Source: G963720515 sp963720515 (GTDB lineage Bacteria > Actinomycetota > Thermoleophilia > Gaiellales > Gaiellaceae). Taken from it: 64,000 nt of DNA. Numbering within the stretch: the stretch's first letter is position 1; each line of letters begins with the position of its first letter. Location: the NCBI GenBank assembly GCA_963720515.1, contig OY970397.1, forward strand, positions 1,674,001-1,738,000, read 5' to 3'. Shown here piece after piece: positions 1-8,372 of the stretch. A model generated the notes under the pieces. The model saw only the letters and a program-made list of their open reading frames with translations. It did no database searches and had not been told where the DNA came from. Position numbers and translations under genes: made by a program.

Positions 1-779
1 ACGGGCGCCTGCTCGTCGGCGCCGAAGCGGCGGGCATCTTCGAGTCCACGGACGGTGGCAAGACGTTCTCGCTCAAGTCCACGCTCGACGGCCAGCCGGG
101 CCGCGAGGCCTGGAACGTCCCGTCGAACCAGCCGCCCGGGCACCTCGGGATGCCGGCGATCCTGCCGCACCCGGACGACCCGAAGCGCCTGTGGGTGATC
201 GTCCAGGGCTTCGGGATCTTCGAGACGACCGACGACGGCGAGACCTGGACGCCGCGCAACAAGGGGCTCCGCGCCGACTGGCCGCTCGAGGACCCCGAGG
301 TCGGCTACTGCGTCCACAAGATGGTCATGGCGCCCGACAAGGAGCGGCTCTACCAGCAGAACCACGTCGGCATGCACCGCTCGGACGACGCCGGGCTGAC
401 CTGGACCGAGATCACCGAGGGCCTGCCGACCGAGTTCGGCTTCGCCGCCGCGGCCCACCCGCACGACCGCGACTCCTTCTACGTGATCCCGCTCGACCCC
501 GGCCACGGCCGCGTCATGCCGGACGGCCACGCGTCGGTCTGGCGGACGCGCGACGCCGGCTCGAGCTGGGAGCGGCTCGACAACGGCCTCCCGACCGAGG
601 ACGCGTACCTCGGCGTGCTGCGCGAGGGCATGGCGATCGACGCGCTCGACTCGCCCGGCCTCTACTTCGGCACGAGCACCGGCCAGGTGTTCGCGAGCGC
701 CGACGAGGGCGACTCGTGGAGCGAGATCGCGAGCTACCTGCCGGCGATCTCCTCGGTCGAGGTCGCGGTCGTCGCGTAA
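1..779 (+). CDS. Asp-box (BNR/sialidase-like) repeat protein, 5' truncated
   Basis: The gene enters from outside the window (reading frame begins at base 3) and ends with TAA at 777-779, leaving about 258 residues. At least five Asp-box motifs of the form S-x-D-x-G-x-T/S-W/F are visible (for example STDGGKTF, TTDDGETW, RSDDAGLTW, RTRDAGSSW, SADEGDSW), spaced as in a beta-propeller of the BNR/sortilin type. Such proteins are often labelled exo-alpha-sialidases, but Asp-boxes are structural and do not show glycosidase activity; no sialidase catalytic residues can be judged from this fragment. The next gene starts 2 bases after the stop, so this protein and the MoaD-like protein are probably co-translated. 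Confidence 0.8.
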   Translation, partial: GRLLVGAEAAGIFESTDGGKTFSLKSTLDGQPGREAWNVPSNQPPGHLGMPAILPHPDDPKRLWVIVQGFGIFETTDDGETWTPRNKGLRADWPLEDPEVGYCVHKMVMAPDKERLYQQNHVGMHRSDDAGLTWTEITEGLPTEFGFAAAAHPHDRDSFYVIPLDPGHGRVMPDGHASVWRTRDAGSSWERLDNGLPTEDAYLGVLREGMAIDALDSPGLYFGTSTGQVFASADEGDSWSEIASYLPAISSVEVAVVA

Positions 780-781
780 TC

Positions 782-1045
782 GTGGCCGAGCTGCACCTGC
801 CCGCAACGCTGCCCTCCCTCTTCGCCGGCCTGCCGCGCTCACTCGACGTGGACGCGGCCACGGTGGACGACGCAATCGACCGCTTGGACGAGCAGTGGCC
901 GGGTCTCCGGGACCGGCTCTGCGAGCCGGGACCCAAGCTCCGGCGCCACATCAGGGTGTACGTCGACCGCGGGCCAGCCGAGCTCTCGACAGAACTTGCC
1001 GCCGGCTCGCGGGTCGATGTGATCGCCGCGATTAGCGGCGGCTGA
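782..1045 (+). CDS. MoaD/ThiS-family ubiquitin-like protein
   Basis: An 87-residue protein with a GTG start two bases after the upstream stop. It ends in Ile-Ser-Gly-Gly, the C-terminal di-glycine that is adenylated or thiocarboxylated in MoaD, ThiS and related beta-grasp sulfur carriers, preceded by the usual D-V-x-x-I-A-A-I strand. Length and ending fit the family. No moaE, thiG or E1-like gene lies nearby, so the pathway (molybdopterin, thiamine, or another sulfur-transfer or conjugation role) cannot be assigned. Tight linkage to the Asp-box protein suggests a joint function that I cannot name. Confidence 0.8.
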   Translation: MAELHLPATLPSLFAGLPRSLDVDAATVDDAIDRLDEQWPGLRDRLCEPGPKLRRHIRVYVDRGPAELSTELAAGSRVDVIAAISGG

Positions 1046-1046
1046 C

Positions 1047-3677
1047 ATGAACACCGAAGCGCTCGTCCGCGACGTGATCCTGCGCGACGGCGCGACGCTG
1101 CGGCTCCGTCCGCCAGGCGGCGAGGATACGGACGCCGTGCTCGCATTCTTCGACGGCCTTTCCGAGCGGAGCCTGTACCTCCGCTTCCACGAGCGGCCCG
1201 CGGTGGACGCCGCACTGGTCGAGACGATGCTCGATCCCGACTGGACCGGCCGGGGCTCGCTCGTCGGCGTCGTGGACGGACGCGTCGTCGCCCTCGCGAG
1301 CTGGGCGCGGCTGCGCGATCCGCGCCGGGCGGAGGTCGCGTTCGCCGTGGACGACGCCTTCCAGGGACGCGGCATCGGGACCCGCCTCGTGGAGCAGCTC
1401 GCCGACCTGGCGGCCGAGCAGGGGATCGAGACGTTCGTCGCGGAGGTCCTGATGCAGAACACGGCCATGCTGGACGTCTTCGCGGGCGCCGGGTTCGAGG
1501 TCACGCGCGAGCATGACGCGGGCGTGGTCGAGGTCGTCTTCCCGGTCGCCGCGACGGAGACGTTCCGCGCCCACGTGGACGAGCGCGACCACTTCGCCGT
1601 CGTCGCGTCCCTCCGGCCGTTCTTCGCGCCGGAGAGCGTCGCCGTCCTGGGGGCCTCCCAGCGGGAGGGCTCGATCGGCAACGCGGTGCTCCGGAGCATC
1701 GTTGAAGGCGGCTACACGGGCCGCGTCTACGCGGTGAACCGCCGAGGCGAGGAGGTTGTGGGCGTCGCGGGCCACGCGACGGCGGCCGAGCTCCCCGAGA
1801 CCGTCGACTTCGCCGTCGTCTGCCTCCCGGCCGAGGTCGTCGTCGAGGCGGTGGAGGAGGTCGTCGCGCGGGGAACGCGCGCCGTCTGCGTCATCTCGGC
1901 CGGCTTCGCGGAGACGGGGCCTGAGGGCGCCGAGCGCGAGGCGCGCCTCCTCGCGACCGCCCGGGAGTCGGGAGCGCGGCTGCTGGGCCCGAACTGCCTC
2001 GGCCTCTCGGTTGCCGCCGCCCGGCTGAACGCCACCTTTGCACCGCGTGGGTTTCCGGCCGGACCGATCGGGTTCGCGTCGCAGAGCGGCGCGATCGGGC
2101 TCGCGCTCCTCGAACGGGCCCGCGAGCGCGGGCTCGGCTTCTCCGCGTTCGTCTCGATGGGAAACAAAGCCGACATCTCGTCGAACGATCTTCTCGAGCA
2201 CTGGGAGGAGGACGACGCTACGCGCCTGGTCGTGCTCTACGTCGAATCCTTCGGGAACCCGCGCAAGTTCAGTCGTATCGCCCGGCGGGTGGGCGGGACG
2301 AAGCCGGTGCTCGCCATCAAGAGCGGCAGTAGCGGCGCAGGCGCCCGGGCGGCCTCCTCGCACACCGCGGCGCTCGCCGGGTCCGAGGCCGCCGTCGACG
2401 CGCTCTTCCGCCAAGCGGGCGTCATCCGCTCGGCCTCGCTCGAGGAGCTCCTGGACGCCGCCACGCTCCTCACTCACGAGCCGCTTCCCGAAGGGCGCCG
2501 CGTCGGGATCCTGACGAACGCGGGCGGGCTCGGGATCCTCTGCGCCGACGCCTGCGAGGCCGCCGGTCTCGAGGTGCCGCGACTCGCGGCGTCGACCGTC
2601 GAGCGCCTGCGCGAGCTTCTCCCGGAGGCCGCGAGCACGGGGAATCCTGTGGACCTCCTCGGCTCCGCGACCGCAGAGCTCTTCGAGCGGGCGCTGCCCG
2701 TCCTGCTCGCGGACGAGGGCCTCGACTCCGTGATCGCGCTCTTCGTGCCCGCTGCGAACGTGACCGCTCCCGACGTCGCGGCCGCGCTCGAGCGTGGGGG
2801 CGTCAGACGAACGAAGCCGGCCGTTCGCGTGCTCCTCGCCGAGGAGCGGATACCCGGCTCGCTCCCCTATCCCGAATCCGCGGCGCGCGCGCTCGCGCTG
2901 GCCGCCGAGCGCGCCGAGTGGCTGCGGCGTCCCGTCGGCTCGGTACCGCCGCTTCCGGACGTGGACCGCGCAGCTGCGCGAGCGGTGGTGGACGCAGCGC
3001 TCGCGCGGGACCCCTACGCCTGGCTCGAACCCGCCGAAGCGCGTGCCGTCCTTGAGGCCTACGGCATCCCGCTCGTTGCCGAGAGCACCGCCGCGACCGT
3101 GGAGGAGGCAGTCGCCGCCGCCGAGGAGCTCGGCTTCCCCGCGGCCGTGAAAACCGCTGCGCCCGGCGCGCATAAGACGGAGACAGGCGGGATCGCCCTC
3201 GGTCTGGGCTCGGGCGCCGCCGTGGCGGAGGCGGCAGCGCGCATCGGCCCGCCCGTGATCGTCCAGCAGATGGCCCGCGGGGACGCCGAGCTCCTCGCCG
3301 GGGCGATCCAGGATCCGGTCTTCGGGCCGCTCGTCGCGTTCGGGCCGGGCGGCGTGCTCGCCGAGCTGATCGGCGCCGCCGCGTTTCGGCTCGCCCCGCT
3401 CACCGACGTGGACGCAGCCGAGCTCGTCACGAGCGGCAAGGCGGGACGGCTCGTCGCAGGCTTCCGGGGAAAGCCCGCCCTCGACACCGCCGCGCTGACG
3501 GACCTCCTCCACCGCCTCGGCCGGCTCGCAGCCGACGTGCCCGGAGGTGGCCGAGCTCGACCTGAACCCGATCCTCGCCAGCGCGCACGGATGCGTCGCG
3601 GTGGACGCGCGCGTCCGGGTGGCGTCGGCTGCGCCCGCCGACCGCGTCAAGACCTGGTAGCAGCCGCTACGGCGTGA
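1047..3677 (+). CDS. GNAT acetyltransferase fused to ADP-forming acyl-CoA synthetase (Pat-like), C-terminal frameshift
   Basis: Residues about 1-170 are a GNAT acetyltransferase (acetyl-CoA loop around GRGIGTRL). Residues about 185-870 carry the CoA-binding (VAVLGAS), succinyl-CoA-ligase-like and ATP-grasp domains of ADP-forming acetyl-CoA synthetases. This is the arrangement of Pat-type protein lysine acetyltransferases with the GNAT domain first, the reverse of enteric Pat. The SHT motif near residue 439 keeps the histidine phosphorylated in ADP-forming ligases, so synthetase activity may remain. The last 45 codons read as nonsense. Dropping one C from the CCC at 3540-3542 restores the conserved ELDLNP ending and a TAG at 3658-3660, which also removes the overlap with the next gene. 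Protein acetylation control of metabolism is the likely role. Confidence 0.85.
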   Translation: MNTEALVRDVILRDGATLRLRPPGGEDTDAVLAFFDGLSERSLYLRFHERPAVDAALVETMLDPDWTGRGSLVGVVDGRVVALASWARLRDPRRAEVAFAVDDAFQGRGIGTRLVEQLADLAAEQGIETFVAEVLMQNTAMLDVFAGAGFEVTREHDAGVVEVVFPVAATETFRAHVDERDHFAVVASLRPFFAPESVAVLGASQREGSIGNAVLRSIVEGGYTGRVYAVNRRGEEVVGVAGHATAAELPETVDFAVVCLPAEVVVEAVEEVVARGTRAVCVISAGFAETGPEGAEREARLLATARESGARLLGPNCLGLSVAAARLNATFAPRGFPAGPIGFASQSGAIGLALLERARERGLGFSAFVSMGNKADISSNDLLEHWEEDDATRLVVLYVESFGNPRKFSRIARRVGGTKPVLAIKSGSSGAGARAASSHTAALAGSEAAVDALFRQAGVIRSASLEELLDAATLLTHEPLPEGRRVGILTNAGGLGILCADACEAAGLEVPRLAASTVERLRELLPEAASTGNPVDLLGSATAELFERALPVLLADEGLDSVIALFVPAANVTAPDVAAALERGGVRRTKPAVRVLLAEERIPGSLPYPESAARALALAAERAEWLRRPVGSVPPLPDVDRAAARAVVDAALARDPYAWLEPAEARAVLEAYGIPLVAESTAATVEEAVAAAEELGFPAAVKTAAPGAHKTETGGIALGLGSGAAVAEAAARIGPPVIVQQMARGDAELLAGAIQDPVFGPLVAFGPGGVLAELIGAAAFRLAPLTDVDAAELVTSGKAGRLVAGFRGKPALDTAALTDLLHRLGRLAADVPGGGRARPEPDPRQRARMRRGGRARPGGVGCARRPRQDLVAAATA

Positions 3678-3978
3678 TCTCGTCGACGACCTCGTACGAG
3701 CCGTCGAGCAGCACCTCCGCCACGTACTGGTCAAACTCGGAGACGCGCTCGTCCTCGCCGCCCATGCTCGACTGGATCTCGCGCAGCTCCTCCACCGTGC
3801 CGTCGAAGAGGCCGAAGCTGAGGACGACGTCGGGGTCGGCCACGTCGCGGCAGATGTAGATCTTCTTCCAACGCTTCATGACCCCCTCGGGCGCGCCCTC
3901 GCCGGCGCGCTCGAACGCGACCTTGAACTGGGCGGCCTGTCCGGGGTTCAAGCGACGAGCGGTCAGCGTGCAGATCAC
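3667..3978 (-). CDS. Small conserved protein, dimeric alpha-beta barrel-like
   Basis: A 103-residue cytoplasmic protein with a GTG start preceded by AAGGAG. The N-terminus (MICTLTARRLNPGQ) and the later V-L-S-F-G-L-F-D segment look like the strands of a ferredoxin-like or antibiotic-biosynthesis-monooxygenase (ABM) fold, which is a fold-level guess only. It stands alone on the minus strand downstream of the arginine deiminase gene, 33 bases from that stop, and may be co-transcribed with it. No catalytic residues are recognisable. Confidence 0.65.
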   Translation of the reverse strand: MICTLTARRLNPGQAAQFKVAFERAGEGAPEGVMKRWKKIYICRDVADPDVVLSFGLFDGTVEELREIQSSMGGEDERVSEFDQYVAEVLLDGSYEVVDEITP

Positions 3979-4011
3979 TATCGGCTCCTTCCGGGGGTTC
4001 GGGCGACTCTC

Positions 4012-5232
4012 TCACACGTCCCGCTCGAGCGGGCACGACATGCATCGTGGCCCGCCGCGGCCGCGGCCGAGTTCGGAGCCCGGGATCGTGACGACCTCGA
4101 TGCCCTCGTGCCGGAGTCGCGTATTCGTGTCCACGTTCCGCTCGTAGGCAAGGACGACGCCGGGCGCGACGGCGAGCACGTTGTTGCCGTCGTCCCACTG
4201 CTCGCGCTCACGCCCGAAGCGGTCGCCGCCGGTCTCGAAGAGCCGGACGCGCGGGAGCTCGAGCGCGGACGCGACGGCGCGGAAGAGTCTGTCGTCGTGC
4301 TCGACGGTGAGGCCGCTCCGCCCCGGCGTGAGCACGTACGCGCCGAGCGAGTGCTCGAGCTCCGGATAGATCGTGAACGCGTCGCGGTCGACCATCGTAA
4401 GCACGGTGTCGAGGTGCATTGTCGAGCGCTGCGGCGGGAGCGGCACCGCGAGCACGCGGGTCGCCGCCCCTGCCGCGAAGAGCCGCTCGGCGAGCGCCTC
4501 GACCGCGGCCGGGCGGGTCCGTTCGCCCATCCCGACCAGGAGCGCGCCGTTCCCGATCACCAGGATGTCTCCGCCCTCCAGCTCGGGGGAGCCGTCGAGG
4601 CCGTCGGACCAGACCTCGTGCGGCGCATCCGCGAAGACGGGATGGCGTCGCACGATCGCGTCGAGGTGGATGGACTCGCGGCGGCGCGCGGCCTTCGCCA
4701 TCGCGTGGATCGTCACGCCCCCGTAGATCCAGGCGGAGGTGTCGCGCGTGAAGAGGTGGTTCGGAAGCGGCGGGAGCAGGAAGTCGTCGGGCCCCGCGAC
4801 GGCGCCCGCGAGCCCGCCCGGCTCGAACGGAAGGTCCGCCCAGGCGATGCCGCCGACGAGCCAGGTCGCCGCGTCGTCCGCCGGAACCTCGGCGAGCCAC
4901 TCGGCGACCTCCGCCCAGAGCCCGGGCCGGAGCCCGGCCGTCGCGAACGAGCGCTCGACGACGGCCTCCCGCGTCTCCGCGTTTGCCAGCACGTCGGCGA
5001 GCAGGTCGTGGAGCGCGAGCACCTCGACGCCGCGCTCGGTCAGGGCGTCCGCGAACGCGTCGTGCTCCTGCCGCGCGCGCTTCACCCAGAGGACGTCGTC
5101 GAAGAGCAGCTCGTCCTTGTTTCGCGGCGTGAGCCGCTTGAGCTCGAGCCCCGGCCGGTGGAGGAGGACGCGGCGAAGCGTCCCGACCTCCGAGCCGACG
5201 AAGAGGCGCTGCTCGATCGCCACGCGGGCCAT
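4012..5232 (-). CDS. arcA: Arginine deiminase
   Basis: A 406-residue protein, the usual family length, converting L-arginine to citrulline and ammonia in the cytoplasm. Guanidino-group-modifying enzyme motifs are clear: FTRD with the following Asp, a GGD segment, HLDTV with the catalytic histidine, and the C-terminal CMSCP, where Cys400 should be the nucleophile. The ATG at 5230-5232 overlaps the TGA of the upstream permease gene by one base, giving a permease-deiminase operon. Ornithine carbamoyltransferase and carbamate kinase, which complete the ATP-yielding pathway, are not in the window. The pair may serve arginine catabolism or acid tolerance. Confidence 0.93.
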   Translation of the reverse strand: MARVAIEQRLFVGSEVGTLRRVLLHRPGLELKRLTPRNKDELLFDDVLWVKRARQEHDAFADALTERGVEVLALHDLLADVLANAETREAVVERSFATAGLRPGLWAEVAEWLAEVPADDAATWLVGGIAWADLPFEPGGLAGAVAGPDDFLLPPLPNHLFTRDTSAWIYGGVTIHAMAKAARRRESIHLDAIVRRHPVFADAPHEVWSDGLDGSPELEGGDILVIGNGALLVGMGERTRPAAVEALAERLFAAGAATRVLAVPLPPQRSTMHLDTVLTMVDRDAFTIYPELEHSLGAYVLTPGRSGLTVEHDDRLFRAVASALELPRVRLFETGGDRFGREREQWDDGNNVLAVAPGVVLAYERNVDTNTRLRHEGIEVVTIPGSELGRGRGGPRCMSCPLERDV

Positions 5233-6653
5233 CACGCGACCTCGAGCGGCGTCTCGGCGGTCGCCTTGTCGGATTGGACGAGCGGGCCGGCCGGCGGTAC
5301 CTCGCGAGACTCGCGCCACCGCACCCACAGATACACCGGAATGCCGGCCAGGAGGAGCATGAAGCCCTTGCGCACAGCGTCTGCGCCCGCGCCCCAGATC
5401 GCCCACGAGGAGTAGGCGAGGGCAAGCACCGCGATGATCGAATGCCGCGTGAATGCGACGCCCGAGAACGAGGCGCGGTCGTTGAAGAACAGGTAGAGCT
5501 GAGCGGCCGACGCGAACGCGTACGGGATGAGCGCCGTGAGCGTCGCGATGATGATGATGTCGGTGAAGGTGTCCACGAGCGTCCCGGACGTCTGCAGGTT
5601 CATGAGCAGAAGCCCGGTGATGAGAACGGACGACGCGACGAGGCCGAAGACAGGCGTGCCGCGCTTACCCTGCACCTCGGCGAAGCGCCTCGGGAAAAGG
5701 CCGTCCTGCGCCGCGCCGAGCCCCGCCCTGCCCTGCAGCAGGATCCAGCCGTTCAGGACGCCGAAGATCGAGATCATCGCGACGATGGCGATCGCCTTGC
5801 CGCCCCACGTGCCGCCGAAGATGACGTTCGCGCCGGCGGCGAACGGGCTCGTCGAGCCCGCCAGCGCGGCGGTCGAGATCATCCCGAAGAGCGCGATCGT
5901 CGCGATCAGGTAGAGGACCGTCGTCGCGGCCGTCCCGAAGATCGTCGCGCGCGGGATGGTGCGAGTCGGATCCTTCACCTCCTCGGCCGGAACGGTCGCC
6001 GACTCGAGGCCGATGAAGGCCCAGAGCGTGAGGAGCGCGGCGCCCGAGATGCCCCAGTCGAAGCCGCTCGAGAGCGTGAACGGCGTGAAGTTCGAGGTGT
6101 CCATGAAGAACAGGCCGACGACGCCGATCACGAGCAGCGGCACGAACTTGAGGACGGTCGTCACGACCTGGATCCGTCCGGCCTCGCGGACGCCGAGGAT
6201 GTTGGCGAACGTCAGGAGCCAGACGAGCCCGATCGCGATCAGCGCCGCGATCCAGTTCCGGGAGGCGTCGCCCCAGAAGACCGCGAGGTAGCCGGCGAAG
6301 GCGATCGCGATCGCAGCGTTTCCGACCCAGGCGTTGATCCAGTAGCTCCAGGCGGTCTGGAAGCCGATGAAGTCGCCGAAGGCCTTGCGCGCGTAGACGT
6401 ACGGCCCGCCGGTCTTCGGGTAGGCGCGCCCGAGCGTCGCGAAGACGAGGGCCAGCAGCATCGCGCCGATGCCGGTGAGGACGAACGCGAGGATCGAGAC
6501 CGGCCCGGCGGTCCCTGCGAGTGCGGCCGGCAAGAGGAACACGCCGGAGCCGACCATGTTCCCGATGACGAGCGCCGTCGCCATCGTCATGCCGAGATTC
6601 CGCTTCAGGCCCGGCCTGCTCGCCGCGCCGTTCGCTCCGTTGGTGCTGTCCAT
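5232..6653 (-). CDS. APC-family amino acid permease/antiporter
   Basis: About 473 residues with about 12 hydrophobic segments, starting at the ATG at 6651-6653, which is preceded by GAGGAGGAG. The first helix contains GNMVGSGVFLLP, matching the unwound TM1 substrate-binding motif of the APC superfamily (GxxxGxGIF). The one-base overlap with the arginine deiminase gene makes an arginine/ornithine or arginine/agmatine antiporter most likely. Substrate is inferred from context only. An in-frame ATG 27 codons upstream exists but lacks a ribosome-binding site. Confidence 0.87.
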   Translation of the reverse strand: MDSTNGANGAASRPGLKRNLGMTMATALVIGNMVGSGVFLLPAALAGTAGPVSILAFVLTGIGAMLLALVFATLGRAYPKTGGPYVYARKAFGDFIGFQTAWSYWINAWVGNAAIAIAFAGYLAVFWGDASRNWIAALIAIGLVWLLTFANILGVREAGRIQVVTTVLKFVPLLVIGVVGLFFMDTSNFTPFTLSSGFDWGISGAALLTLWAFIGLESATVPAEEVKDPTRTIPRATIFGTAATTVLYLIATIALFGMISTAALAGSTSPFAAGANVIFGGTWGGKAIAIVAMISIFGVLNGWILLQGRAGLGAAQDGLFPRRFAEVQGKRGTPVFGLVASSVLITGLLLMNLQTSGTLVDTFTDIIIIATLTALIPYAFASAAQLYLFFNDRASFSGVAFTRHSIIAVLALAYSSWAIWGAGADAVRKGFMLLLAGIPVYLWVRWRESREVPPAGPLVQSDKATAETPLEVA

Positions 6654-6848
6654 TGCTCCTCCTCTCGTCCGCGTCGCCGCGGGTCGTCTTGGTCTCGCCA
6701 GCGTCCCGGAGGAGCGACCTGCGGCCATCGGCACGCGGCCGGATCTGGGCTGCGGAGAACTACGCGTTCGGATCCGGCAGAGCCACGGATGCGCGACACC
6801 TACGCCTCAGCGACGATCGAGGGCGTCCTCAACGAAAGGAGTTCCACC

Positions 6849-7289
6849 ATGGCATCCGCAGACCATCCGCTCGTCGTCGTCGGCTACGACGGATCCGAGG
6901 CTGCGGAGCGCGCGCTGCACTGGGCTGCCGAACAGGCGCGGCTGCGTGGCGCGCGCCTGCGCATCGTCACCGCCTGGGACCTCCCGATATACGCCTACGG
7001 GGCCGCCAACGTGCCCGCGATGGTGCCGTCGCTCGCGGAGGACTGGGAGAAGTCGGCGCGTGACCTGGTCACGAAGGCGGCAGAGGACATCGGGGACGCG
7101 GCTCCCGCCCCGATCGAGACGCAGGTAAGACGCGGGCAGGCGGCCGAGGTGCTGCTCGACGCGTCGAAGGATGCCGACCTCCTCGTGGTCGGCTCGCGCG
7201 GCCACGGCGGCTTCGCCGACCTGCTCCTCGGATCCATCAGCGAGCACTGCGCACGGCACGCGTCCTGCCCGGTGACGATCGTCCGCTAG
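6849..7289 (+). CDS. Universal stress protein (UspA domain)
   Basis: A 146-residue single UspA domain, with AAAGGAG eight bases before the ATG. The start VVVGYDGSE and the C-terminal VVGSRGHGGFADLLLGSIS are the ATP-binding motifs (G-2x-G-9x-G-S) of nucleotide-binding Usp proteins. It is transcribed divergently from the permease/deiminase operon. A second Usp gene lies at 13803-14249. In actinobacteria such proteins respond to hypoxia, starvation or redox stress; the nearby nitrite reductase and GAF-kinase system would fit an oxygen- or NO-responsive context. Confidence 0.92.
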   Translation: MASADHPLVVVGYDGSEAAERALHWAAEQARLRGARLRIVTAWDLPIYAYGAANVPAMVPSLAEDWEKSARDLVTKAAEDIGDAAPAPIETQVRRGQAAEVLLDASKDADLLVVGSRGHGGFADLLLGSISEHCARHASCPVTIVR

Positions 7290-7415
7290 CTCTCCAGTGC
7301 GGGAAACCCGCCGGGCGGTGTGCGGATCGCCCGCAGGCGAGTCGGCGACCCCCCCGATGGCGGATGCCTGGGAGTCGATCAAGGTGGGCTCACCGTCTAG
7401 GGAAGGAGAGATGCC

Positions 7416-8057
7416 ATGACACGCAGGAAGATTTTCGAGTGGGGCGGGATCGCCGCGGGGATCGTGTTGATCGCCTTCGGGATCGCATCCATCGCCCTCA
7501 GCGTGAACGGCCGAAGTGAGGTCCGCTCGAGCATCCAGCGCGAGCAGATCGTCGGGACGCCGGACATGAACCCGACCGACATCGCCGCATCCGCCAAGGA
7601 GGCGGGCCTGCCGGCGAGCGTCGACCTGCCGACCTGCAACGTCGCCGACAAGCCGATCAACTCGGGTGACCGGGCGAAGTGCTTCGCGGACTACATGCGG
7701 ATCCACGCGCTCGAGTCGACGGGCGGGTTGACCTATGCGCAGATGGGTCGGTTCCAGTCGACTGCGAATGCCGACGACCCGAAGGGCACGAATGACGAAG
7801 CAGCGGCGGCGAAGGACGAGGGCGGTCAGCCGATCTCGAACGGCGCCCGCAACGTCTGGGTTACCGAGACCGCGCTCTCGACGGCGCTGACCATGGGCTT
7901 CCTCGCCGAGAACCTGTCCATGTTCGGCATCGTCGTCGGGATCGCGCTGCTTCTCACGGGCATCGGGTTCCTGGTGCTCGCGATCGGCGGCGCGCTTCGT
8001 CACGCCGAGGCGCCGGAGCGGCGGAAGACGTCCGCCGCAACGACGGCTCCGGCCTGA
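7416..8057 (+). CDS. Predicted two-TM membrane protein of unknown function
   Basis: A 213-residue protein with a strong GGAAGGAG before the ATG. It has an N-terminal helix at about residues 8-30 (GIAAGIVLIAFGIASIAL), an extracytoplasmic segment of about 130 residues with two cysteines in CNVADKP and KCFADY that could form a disulfide, and a second helix at about residues 168-192. It is followed by a clear terminator, so it is a single-gene transcript or ends one started at the Usp gene. I do not recognise the family. Confidence 0.8.
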   Translation: MTRRKIFEWGGIAAGIVLIAFGIASIALSVNGRSEVRSSIQREQIVGTPDMNPTDIAASAKEAGLPASVDLPTCNVADKPINSGDRAKCFADYMRIHALESTGGLTYAQMGRFQSTANADDPKGTNDEAAAAKDEGGQPISNGARNVWVTETALSTALTMGFLAENLSMFGIVVGIALLLTGIGFLVLAIGGALRHAEAPERRKTSAATTAPA

Positions 8058-8078
8058 CGGATTCCCCAGGCGGGACGG

Positions 8079-8110
8079 AAGGGCCCGGCACCGCCGGGCC
8101 CTTCTCGTTG
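8079..8110 (+). terminator. Intrinsic-type hairpin terminator
   Basis: AAGGGCCCGGC (8079-8089) and GCCGGGCCCTT (8093-8103) form a perfect 11-bp stem with a 3-base loop, followed by the short pyrimidine-rich CTCGTTG. It lies 22 bases after the stop of the two-TM protein and should end that transcript. Confidence 0.75.
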
Positions 8111-8372
8111 CCGAGCTGTCGGGCGTAGGCCTCGGCGCCCGCTGCTTCCCGGCACGAGCTGTCGGCGGGGTCCTCGTCGCCCCTTGACGGCGAGGACCGG
8201 CCGGCGCGCAGCGGTGCCGCGCTCGGCTCCGACCCATCCGTTGCGATGACCGTGCGCCCCTGGGGAAACATCGGTACCGGGCGCTGCGGCTTTGCCGTAG
8301 CGCAGTTCGGTGCACCCTCCGATGGCACGAAAGCCCGTCTCCGCGACGCTCCAATGGACGAAAGGAGTCCGC
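8111..8372. other. Intergenic region before the ABC exporter
   Basis: About 260 bases without a convincing gene. It contains a hairpin at 8281-8303 (GCGCTGCGGC, TTT, GCCGTAGCGC; nine pairs plus a wobble) and an inverted repeat TCCTCGTCGCC/GGCGAGGA near 8170-8200. No sigma70-like promoter is obvious. It probably holds the promoter and leader of the exporter operon. Confidence 0.4.

Noticed and set aside
1032..3734. A 900-codon open frame on the minus strand
   Set aside because: It is antisense to the acetyltransferase-synthetase fusion. The product is low-complexity Arg/Gly/Glu-rich and has no recognisable motif; GC-rich DNA gives such frames freely.
5274..6848. Upstream extension of the first Usp gene
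   Set aside because: It overlaps the permease gene in antisense; the ATG at 6849 has a clear ribosome-binding site and gives the normal Usp length.
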